The notes below the pieces were generated by a model. That model ran no database searches, had not been told where the DNA came from, and saw nothing but the letters and a program-made list of their open reading frames with translations. 64,000 nt of DNA, taken from Photobacterium sanguinicancri. GTDB lineage: Bacteria; Pseudomonadota; Gammaproteobacteria; Enterobacterales; Vibrionaceae. Shown piece after piece: positions 57,570-64,000 of this stretch. Numbering within the stretch: the first letter of the stretch is position 1; each line of letters begins with the position of its first letter. The DNA lies in assembly GCF_024346675.1 (NCBI RefSeq), contig NZ_AP024850.1, forward strand, positions 2,170,001-2,234,000, written 5' to 3'. The position numbers were made by a program, and so were the translations under genes.

Positions 57570-58441
57570 ACTAATTCACCTGCTTTTTCACCCTGTTCTT
57601 GACGAGCTTTCACTGCTTCACCTTGCTGTTCTGCGGTAGCAGTATTTAACGAATGCCCTCGCTTTTGCCCTGACAACACAGCCCCTGTTTCAAGCTGGTA
57701 TTTATTTTTATAGCCACGTGGCGTAACAATCCAATCGCCAAAGTAATAGCTATTACTGTTACCCACGAGTACCGCAGCATTCATACCAAACTCGAGTGTA
57801 GTAAAGCTGTCGAGCGTGCTTAACATCACACCTTGATCATCACGATACGCAGCATTCACTACCGCCACTGGGGTCTTGGGGTCGCGGTGCTGCAATAGGA
57901 TCTGTTGCGCGGTTTCAATATGGCTTTTACGCTTTTTCGATCTTGGGTTATAAAACGTGATCGCAAAATCAGCCATTGCAGCCGCTTCTATCCGCTTGGT
58001 GATCACTTCCCAAGGGGTCAGCAGATCCGATAATGAAATCGTGCAACTATCATGACCAAGTGGCGCCCCCACCAAAGATGCACAGGCATTCGCCGCAGTA
58101 ATCCCCGGAATGATGGCAAGCTCAACAGCAGGTAACTCAGGATTACGCTGTTGTAATAGCTCCAGCACTAAGGGCGCCATTGCGTACATACCAGAATCGC
58201 CTGAACAGACGAGTACAACAGATTTGCCTTCCGCTGCTGCATCAATCGCCGCTGCTGCTCTTTCCCACTCGCGCGTCATGCCACTTTGAATCACTTCTTG
58301 CTGATCAATCAGAGAAGTAATTAAGTCGACATAGGCTTTATAGCCCGCTACAACATCGGCAGATTCAATGGCGTCGCGGGCGGCGGGGGTCACGAGATCG
58401 ATACTGCCCGGCCCAAGGCCAACCAAGGTCAGTTTAGCCAT
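57566..58441 (-). CDS. cbiH: Cobalt-precorrin-3 C17-methyltransferase (ring contraction)
   Basis: The tetrapyrrole methyltransferase fold carries CbiH/CobJ hallmarks: LVGLGPGSIDLVTPAARDAI, DVVAGYKAYVDLI, VCSGDSGMYAMAPLVLEL, PGITAANACASLVGAPLGHDSC and FAITFYNPRSKKR. It methylates C17 and contracts the ring. The C-terminal 45 residues after YKNKYQLETGA are a variable Gln/Glu/Lys-rich tail. It overlaps the upstream cbiK by 8 bases. Confidence 0.92.
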   Translation of the reverse strand: MAKLTLVGLGPGSIDLVTPAARDAIESADVVAGYKAYVDLITSLIDQQEVIQSGMTREWERAAAAIDAAAEGKSVVLVCSGDSGMYAMAPLVLELLQQRNPELPAVELAIIPGITAANACASLVGAPLGHDSCTISLSDLLTPWEVITKRIEAAAMADFAITFYNPRSKKRKSHIETAQQILLQHRDPKTPVAVVNAAYRDDQGVMLSTLDSFTTLEFGMNAAVLVGNSNSYYFGDWIVTPRGYKNKYQLETGAVLSGQKRGHSLNTATAEQQGEAVKARQEQGEKAGELV

Positions 58442-59387
58442 GGTTCACCTCGGCGGTGCCGATAATCTGTAAAGCACGTTCTGGTGCGCCAATTTTGATC
58501 AACCCTTCCGCGATTTGCTTTTCGATTATCTCGATCAGTTCAGGCACATCTAACATACAGAACTTTTTATTCGCCTTATCATTGAGCGGCTCATTCGCCT
58601 TGTCATTCACCGTATCAAAGCTGTTAGCTGTTGCGTGTTGAACAGGTTCTGCAACTTGCACCTCAAAATCGGCGTCAAGTTGACCTTTGATACTGGCGAG
58701 GTCATTTTCAAAATGATTGCCTGAAACTAACAGTAGCGGCACTAAACGCAGCTTAGGTTTTTCACCATTGACAATCATAGGTTGGCAAGCCTGCTTCATC
58801 TCTTCGCTTAGGCTATCAATGAGTAATCCAAACGGCCACGCCCCTTCTAACGAGCAGGTAAAATTACGCTTAGAGATTTTAGTGAGTAGGCTATCGCAAT
58901 AATGAATGGCTTGATGCCCAGGGTTATCCAGCAGTGGCGCACCATGGTGAATATATAAGTTACACCCTTGATCAACGGGAAAGCGCTGATGTAGTGCGCC
59001 AAGCAGTTTCGTTGCCAATTGGCTATGATGCATGATGGCAGGTGTTTGACCGATACGTGATAGCGAAAACTGCTTAAAGCCATCTACAATTTTGGTTAGG
59101 TACAAATGTTCATCCGTTGGGAACAAGTAGCAAGAAACCACTAAAATATGCTGATAGCCTTGAGTATCTAAATCCGCTAACACTTGCGGCAAGCTCTGAC
59201 ACATTTCGCCTTTACCTGCGAGCTTCTTAATAACCATTTTAGAACTGGTTGCCATGCGAACGTGGCAGTCAGGATACAGCTCACTGATGTGTTGCTGCAG
59301 TTTCACGTAACGCTGTTGTTCTACCACAGAGCCAAAACAGCTCAGAACAATAGCGGTACCTTGGTTGTAATGGCGTAAACGTTTCAT
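58434..59387 (-). CDS. cbiK: Anaerobic sirohydrochlorin cobaltochelatase, CbiK type
   Basis: CbiK inserts Co2+ into sirohydrochlorin, the first committed step of the anaerobic pathway. The chelatase fold appears as a two-lobe chain of 317 residues, with VVSCYLFPTDEHLYL and VPLLLVSGNHFENDL containing the metal-site histidines. The N-terminal half matches the CbiK pattern more than the shorter CbiX. A repeated NDKANEPLNDKANKK insert lies near residue 265. No signal peptide is seen. Confidence 0.8.
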   Translation of the reverse strand: MKRLRHYNQGTAIVLSCFGSVVEQQRYVKLQQHISELYPDCHVRMATSSKMVIKKLAGKGEMCQSLPQVLADLDTQGYQHILVVSCYLFPTDEHLYLTKIVDGFKQFSLSRIGQTPAIMHHSQLATKLLGALHQRFPVDQGCNLYIHHGAPLLDNPGHQAIHYCDSLLTKISKRNFTCSLEGAWPFGLLIDSLSEEMKQACQPMIVNGEKPKLRLVPLLLVSGNHFENDLASIKGQLDADFEVQVAEPVQHATANSFDTVNDKANEPLNDKANKKFCMLDVPELIEIIEKQIAEGLIKIGAPERALQIIGTAEVNHG

Positions 59388-59406
59388 TGATATTCCTATT
59401 TCAATT

Positions 59407-61038
59407 TTAAATTATGTTTTCCGTAACAATCTTGCCAATCTGTGCATCTTCTATCGGTGCAAAAAAGCCTTCATCCAGCACCTGTTGCAATGGTGTTCGC
59501 GTTTTCAGCGCGAGGAAGAGTTGCTGCCAATCGTCTTCTGTTAGCGCGTCGATATTGCGTAGCCACAGGCCATTATTAATCGGGGTTTCATGCCTTGCTA
59601 AGCGCTCATAAATCACCAACGCGGCGCGATTGCGACATGTCCCCGCACAATGAGTACGGCTGATCTTAATGCGGTTTTCACCCTCACTCAGCCCTAATTT
59701 TTTCAGATAAGTTCTTAGATGATGGGCTAAATTTCGGCTACCTTCTTTAGCACAACGGCCACCTTCACATACCAATACATGGTGGCGGTGATATAACATA
59801 GGGCGGTTTAAATCGACGTGCTTTGGCTTACACTGATACCCTTTGACGACTTCATTACCGTGTGCATTAATGTGGCAGTTTTCACCTAGCCAGTTCTTCC
59901 ACTTTTTCTTAGCTATAGCTTCATCGGCTGGTATACGCGCGCAGGCTAAAGTCATGTTGAAGCCATCTTGCTTGTACTTCCACTTAGGCACTAATAAGCG
60001 ATTCGCTCCTGCTTTTTTCAGTGCCGCAGCTTCCGCAACCGATGATACGCCTGTGATTTTTTTGACAAACTCAGAAGGATTTTCAATACCTTCAACATCT
60101 GCTAATTGCGGCGCTTCATAAGTGACAAACGGCGTTTGTTGACGGTAAGAAATCGCATGAATACCCGCTTCATCTGCTTTTAACGCAATACTGGAAAAAG
60201 CAGCCACGGACTCTGACGCTAAATTATGTTCATCTAGGAAGGTTTGTAGGCCTTGCTGAATCACATGGGCAGGGGTATTTCTGTCGCAACCTATTCCTAA
60301 GACCAACGACTTTGGTCGCCATAGCACACATTTATTTTGCCAATCTGCATACCCTTCTGGCACTTGCTGATCACAAATCAATACCAGTCCATCCCATGCT
60401 TCGGGAGAGATTGTCGTTAATTGGGTCGCTGCCAGTTCTGGGTGGCAAATCAAATTGGTAGGCATAGATCGCTTTTCACGCCACCAATTCTGTTGCCCTG
60501 CGCGTTGTACTATCAATACAGACTTTTCATTCACCACAGCAGCAGAGACGGATGTGATCGCTTGTTCGCATTCAGGGGCTAGCTGCCAGCCAAAAGCGGC
60601 ACCCAGCATATCCACCGATAAACTCCCTGCGACATCTGAAGCCGTTGTCACTACGGGGGTCGCCGTTAATAGCTCAGCAACACGACATGCTAAAGCATTC
60701 GCGCCACCACGGTGGCCTGACAACATAGGAATGACAAAATTGGCATGATCATCAATACAAATCACCCCAGGATCGGTGCGTTTATCCACCATTAGAGGAG
60801 CTATCATGCGGCTCACAATCCCTGTGGCGAAAAAGCAAATATGATGGTCATAATCACTAAAGCGCTGCGCCATAAAATCCGACAAGGGTAAGGTTAAACG
60901 CTCGGCTTGTGCCTCATTTCGCTGGAACAGCTCTTGACCAACATCTGAAACAAACACAGTGGCAAATGGCAAGGTCTTTGCCAATCGCTGCGCTTGCTTT
61001 GCACCATGAAGGGTAATGGCATAAATAGCTATTTTCAC
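59407..61038 (-). CDS. cbiG: Cobalt-precorrin-5A hydrolase CbiG fused to a thioredoxin-like [2Fe-2S] ferredoxin domain
   Basis: Residues 1 to about 340 are CbiG: FFATGIVSRMIAPLMVDKRTDPGV, NFVIPMLSGHRGGANALA, LVLGIGCDRNTPAHVIQ and the C-terminal FSSIALKADEAG. It opens the ring lactone and releases acetaldehyde. After a basic linker, residues 415-543 form a thioredoxin-like ferredoxin with cysteines at 424, 429, 464 and 468 (CxxxxC...CxxxC), as in [2Fe-2S] proteins. The total of 543 residues is much longer than CbiG alone. The added domain may deliver electrons within the pathway; that is inference. Its start overlaps the cbiL stop by 4 bases. Confidence 0.85.
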   Translation of the reverse strand: MKIAIYAITLHGAKQAQRLAKTLPFATVFVSDVGQELFQRNEAQAERLTLPLSDFMAQRFSDYDHHICFFATGIVSRMIAPLMVDKRTDPGVICIDDHANFVIPMLSGHRGGANALACRVAELLTATPVVTTASDVAGSLSVDMLGAAFGWQLAPECEQAITSVSAAVVNEKSVLIVQRAGQQNWWREKRSMPTNLICHPELAATQLTTISPEAWDGLVLICDQQVPEGYADWQNKCVLWRPKSLVLGIGCDRNTPAHVIQQGLQTFLDEHNLASESVAAFSSIALKADEAGIHAISYRQQTPFVTYEAPQLADVEGIENPSEFVKKITGVSSVAEAAALKKAGANRLLVPKWKYKQDGFNMTLACARIPADEAIAKKKWKNWLGENCHINAHGNEVVKGYQCKPKHVDLNRPMLYHRHHVLVCEGGRCAKEGSRNLAHHLRTYLKKLGLSEGENRIKISRTHCAGTCRNRAALVIYERLARHETPINNGLWLRNIDALTEDDWQQLFLALKTRTPLQQVLDEGFFAPIEDAQIGKIVTENII

Positions 61039-61919
61039 GCAGCTACTTCCTTTGCTAACGATGAGGCTTTGATTTGTTGAGCCGAGATTTGCTGAACTGG
61101 GATTTTCAGAGCTGGGGTTTGTTGAACGAGTGTTTGAGGAGCCACTTTATCCGTAGAATCTTGCTCTACTGACGTGCCGCGTAACACACCACGACGCGCT
61201 CGCACTGAAAGCTGCACCATAGAGAAATAACGATGACCTTCAGGCACGTCACGCAAGTCTTGATACACCTCTTGCTTGTCGGTAGTGGCATGCGATACAT
61301 AGGTAGCACAAGAGAGCATATCCATGCTTTCCAGTAACGCTGTTAACTGAGGAACAATACGCCCCGCTTTGATCAACATGATGGTATCGAACTCTTCCAC
61401 TAAGCGCGGTAGACATGACAATCCCCAAGTGGCAGGCACCACACAAAAACGCTCTTGTCCGTCAGCTAAAGGAATTTGGGTCTGAGCGGGAATAGCCGTG
61501 ACCGAAGTAATACCCGGTACAATTTCAACCTCAAGCTGTGGCAATAATTCTTGTAACTCTTCTTGAATATAGGCCCAAGTGCTATAAACCGAAGGGTCGC
61601 CTTCTGTTGCAAAAACAACATCTTTACCTTGTTGTAAACGCGCAATTAACGACAGTGCCGCTTCACGCCACGCAGGAATATTAATCTGCGGATCGCGGCT
61701 CATTGGAAAGTGTAAAAACAGCTTTTCACCCTGCATGTCTTCATCTTGTACCGCACCTGCAACGATCTGGTGAGCAAAAGACGCCTGCGAGCCTTTATCC
61801 TTTTCAGGAAACGCCACAACATCCACAGTGCTGATTAATCGGTGTGCTTTTAATGTCAGTAGTTCACTGTCGCCAGTCCCCACCCCTACGGCGTAGAGCT
61901 TGCCTAATTGTTTAGTCAT
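61035..61919 (-). CDS. cbiL: Cobalt-factor II / precorrin-2 C20-methyltransferase
   Basis: The tetrapyrrole methyltransferase fold begins with KLYAVGVGTGDSELLTLKAHRLI, the CbiL/CobI signature, followed by VVFATEGDPSVYSTWAYIQEEL and PGITSVTAIPAQTQIPLADG. It methylates C20. The frame continues to 62048, but ATG 61919 gives the family N-terminus and overlaps the cbiET stop by 8 bases (ATGACTAA), as elsewhere in the operon. The C-terminal 35 residues are a Gln/Ala/Val-rich low-complexity tail. Confidence 0.9.
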   Translation of the reverse strand: MTKQLGKLYAVGVGTGDSELLTLKAHRLISTVDVVAFPEKDKGSQASFAHQIVAGAVQDEDMQGEKLFLHFPMSRDPQINIPAWREAALSLIARLQQGKDVVFATEGDPSVYSTWAYIQEELQELLPQLEVEIVPGITSVTAIPAQTQIPLADGQERFCVVPATWGLSCLPRLVEEFDTIMLIKAGRIVPQLTALLESMDMLSCATYVSHATTDKQEVYQDLRDVPEGHRYFSMVQLSVRARRGVLRGTSVEQDSTDKVAPQTLVQQTPALKIPVQQISAQQIKASSLAKEVAA

Positions 61920-63207
61920 TATTATTTTCGCTGTGTAATTCTGTTTGAAGACGTTTATCAAAGATAAAAAGATGGATAGGGTTTTCTGCTTGATAGCGAG
62001 TGTAGTGCGCCAAGGGCACGCCCTGAGAAACAGAGACCATTTGGACAAGCGCCTTGACGTTGCGCTGTTTTGACCAAGTGTGAAGTTCGGCGACTGAGTC
62101 TATGGTGACGGCGGTGGCAACAATAACGCCATCATCGGCTAAGCGCTGCCAGCAGGAATCTAAAATCGCCGCCATTTCACCACGGCTTCCGCCAATAAAT
62201 ACACTCTTAGGTTGAGGTAAACTGGCTAATTCCTCGGGCGCTTTCACTTTTAGCAATTGCACATTGTCGGTCGCATGAGCAGCAATATTGGCTTCAATCG
62301 ATTCATAACAATCGTTGTTGGATTCCAAGGTATAAACCTGCCCCTGCCAACACTGTTTAGCCGCTTCAATAGCCACAGAGCCAGAGCCTGTGCCGATGTC
62401 CCAAACACTATGGTCAGGGCGAATACGCATGCTGCTCAAGGCTAAATGACGGATAGGTTGTTTGGTGATTAAGCCACGCTTGGGCATGCGTTTTTCAAAT
62501 GTATCATCGGCTGCATATTGACCATACCCCCCCCAATAAAGTGCTTGCTGGCGTTGTAACACAACAAGATTGAGCGGATTAAAATCCTCAACTTGTTTTG
62601 TGGCTAATTCAGCCACTGTGAACGACGTGACCTTTTCTTCTATACCGCCTAACTGTTCACAAACCCATATCTGCCAATGCGGCTGATGATAAGTCAGTAA
62701 GTGCTTAGCTATGGCTGCTGGGTGATTATTGCTGTCGGTTAATACACAAAATAAATCCCCTTGCTGCATTTGACTGACAAGGCCCGTTAATGGGCGGCCA
62801 TGAACAGACAAACACGTAGCGTCTTGCCACGGTAATGCCAAACGACTAAACGCCAGCTGCATGGAGGAAGGGCTAGGAATAAAGCGCAGTTCTGCTGTCG
62901 GTAAGTGGTTACTTAGTGTTTTACCTATGCCGTAAAACAAAGGGTCACCCGATGCTAAGATAACCACTCCGCCCTCTTCACTTTCTTCTAATACTGCCGT
63001 AAGCCACGCTTTATAGCCTTGCGCCATTGATAGACGTTTCCCTTTGCATTGAGGGAACCAAGTTAGTAAACGATCGTTACCTGCAATTATACGAGCTTGC
63101 GCCACCGCATTGACCGCACGGCTGGTTAAACTCATGCAGCCATCTTCTGGCACGCCCACAACCGTGATCGCGGGCTGTTCAGAAAAATTGGTATCACCGC
63201 TGAGCAT
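61912..63207 (-). CDS. cbiET: Cobalt-precorrin-7 C5- and C15-methyltransferase/decarboxylase (CbiE-CbiT fusion, CobL type)
   Basis: The 431-residue protein joins CbiE (about 10-205: VVGVPEDGCMSLTSRAVNAV, VILASGDPLFYGIGKTL, PSPSSMQLAFSRLALPW) to CbiT (about 225-410: a class I methyltransferase with SVWDIGTGSGSVAIEAAK and KSVFIGGSRGEM). The same fusion occurs as CobL in aerobic producers. It methylates C5 and C15 and decarboxylates the C12 side chain. Its ATG overlaps the cbiC stop by one base. Confidence 0.92.
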   Translation of the reverse strand: MLSGDTNFSEQPAITVVGVPEDGCMSLTSRAVNAVAQARIIAGNDRLLTWFPQCKGKRLSMAQGYKAWLTAVLEESEEGGVVILASGDPLFYGIGKTLSNHLPTAELRFIPSPSSMQLAFSRLALPWQDATCLSVHGRPLTGLVSQMQQGDLFCVLTDSNNHPAAIAKHLLTYHQPHWQIWVCEQLGGIEEKVTSFTVAELATKQVEDFNPLNLVVLQRQQALYWGGYGQYAADDTFEKRMPKRGLITKQPIRHLALSSMRIRPDHSVWDIGTGSGSVAIEAAKQCWQGQVYTLESNNDCYESIEANIAAHATDNVQLLKVKAPEELASLPQPKSVFIGGSRGEMAAILDSCWQRLADDGVIVATAVTIDSVAELHTWSKQRNVKALVQMVSVSQGVPLAHYTRYQAENPIHLFIFDKRLQTELHSENNND

Positions 63208-63860
63208 TAGACCGACTCCATCAGCAAAGCATGAATTGTTGAAACCACTAATGGGCTTCCCCCTTTTCGTCCCACACTAGCGATATAAGGGATTGTGGTT
63301 TGATCGATCAGTGCTTGTTTTGATTCTTCCGCTTTCACAAAGCCAACAGGAATACCGATGATGAGCGCTGGTTTAGCTTCGCCCGCTTCCACCATACGTA
63401 AAATTTCAAACAAGGCTGTCGGCGCGTTGCCAATAGCAATGATAGAGCCGTCTAATACACCGGCTTCACGCGCATATTGCATGGCTTGAATCGCTCGGGT
63501 TTCACCGCTGGCTTTAGCCCGTTCAATCACTGTTGGGTGGCTGATAAAGCAATGTGCTTGGTTACCATGTACTGATAGACGCTGCTGGCTCAAACCTGTC
63601 GATATCATTGTGACATCGGTAATAATTTTGGCCCCTGCTTGTAGGGCTTGAATACCCAAACTCACCGCATCCTCACTGAATTGAAATAACTGAGCGTATT
63701 CAAAATCACCAGTGGTGTGGATGGCGCGGCGGACGACATTCCATTCAACAGATGTGAACGAATGTCCGCCGTGAAATGCTTCTATTTCATGGTCGATAAT
63801 CGCGAACGAATTATTTTCGATTTGTCGACCTTGCGCAGTCATTTGCTGCATCTTATTCAT
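63207..63860 (-). CDS. cbiC: Cobalt-precorrin-8 methylmutase
   Basis: The 217-residue protein shows the CbiC/CobH pattern: VVRRAIHTTGDFEYAQL with the likely catalytic His, GAKIITDVTMISTGLSQQRL, IAIGNAPTALFEILRMVEAGEAKPALIIGIPVGFV and RKGGSPLVVSTIHALL. It moves the C11 methyl group to C12, giving cobyrinate. The ATG overlaps the upstream partial gene by 8 bases (ATGAATAA), a typical spacing of this operon. Confidence 0.92.
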   Translation of the reverse strand: MNKMQQMTAQGRQIENNSFAIIDHEIEAFHGGHSFTSVEWNVVRRAIHTTGDFEYAQLFQFSEDAVSLGIQALQAGAKIITDVTMISTGLSQQRLSVHGNQAHCFISHPTVIERAKASGETRAIQAMQYAREAGVLDGSIIAIGNAPTALFEILRMVEAGEAKPALIIGIPVGFVKAEESKQALIDQTTIPYIASVGRKGGSPLVVSTIHALLMESV

Positions 63861-64000
63861 GGTATGTCCTTATGCGCTGACGAGTGTGCTCACTGGAGCT
63901 GTAACAGTTTTTCGTATGATGGGAAGGTGAATAGTGTTTAGCCAGTAGGCTGCCATCAAAATCAATCAAGCGAAACTCGATATTGACGTGATGATCAACA
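63853..64000 (-). CDS. C-terminal end of the upstream operon gene, probably cbiD (partial)
   Basis: On the minus strand, only one frame is open from the window edge, and its stop codon overlaps the cbiC start by 8 bases, the same overlap seen at cbiET-cbiL and cbiK-cbiH. The visible end reads VNIEFRLIDFDGSLLAKHY, then a His/Ser/Arg-rich tail. This strand pattern would suit the C-terminus of CbiD, the C1-methyltransferase otherwise absent from the visible cluster. The identification is inferred from position and a short stretch only. Confidence 0.5.
   Translation of the reverse strand, partial: VDHHVNIEFRLIDFDGSLLAKHYSPSHHTKNCYSSSEHTRQRIRTYHE

Overview
The window looks like a chromosomal segment of a marine Vibrionaceae bacterium, most probably Photobacterium. 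The protein families and their order (YbiT, YccA-TusE-acylphosphatase-RlmI, long-form PurC, chitinase, M9 collagenase, many chemotaxis receptors) and the AT-leaning base composition support this. So do the multiplied tRNA-Ser cassettes. The genus is inferred from memory of these families; no database was searched.

Layout: 1-8.6 kb holds the tail of a large surface protein, an ABC-F ATPase, an amino-acid symporter, a DEAD-box helicase, and a serine hydrolase divergent from a LysR regulator. 8.8-13.7 kb is an AT-rich minus-strand island. Its core is a tight operon: an HTH-PIN-ankyrin protein, a radical SAM protein, a P-loop kinase/HAD phosphatase fusion, a uracil-phosphoribosyltransferase-like enzyme and a possible 19-residue peptide, followed by a strong terminator. 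I do not recognise this set as a named system. It has the composition expected of a nucleotide-modifying or conflict (defence) cassette and is the best candidate for an undescribed system here.

13.9-29.2 kb is punctuated by decayed, repeated tRNA-Ser(UGA) cassettes. Two tRNAs are intact and identical. A third has an 81-bp GC-rich insert in its T-loop. Between them lie a phosphonate locus (binding protein, gamma-butyrobetaine-hydroxylase-like dioxygenase, HD-domain oxygenase; likely a TmpAB-type route from trimethylaminoethylphosphonate to glycine betaine and phosphate), rluA, a LysR/ydhR pair, a ferric-reductase-like flavoprotein, an M9 collagenase and a chemotaxis receptor.

29.5-53 kb is mostly core or lifestyle genes: the aapJQMP general amino-acid transporter with a hairpin between aapJ and aapQ, yccA-tusE-acylphosphatase-(MCP)-rlmI, a large HEYTH/beta-propeller/barrel surface protein, a DUF2057 protein, a modular GH18 chitinase, an L,D-transpeptidase-like protein, a UvrD-type helicase with a small DUF2256 gene, a DUF4397 lipoprotein, an outer-membrane barrel, and purC behind a PurR-type operator. 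53.2-64 kb is a compact minus-strand operon for the anaerobic corrin ring (cbiC, cbiET, cbiL, cbiG, cbiK, cbiH, cbiF, cbiB, cobD, cbiA, probably preceded by cbiD) with extensive 1-8 bp gene overlaps.
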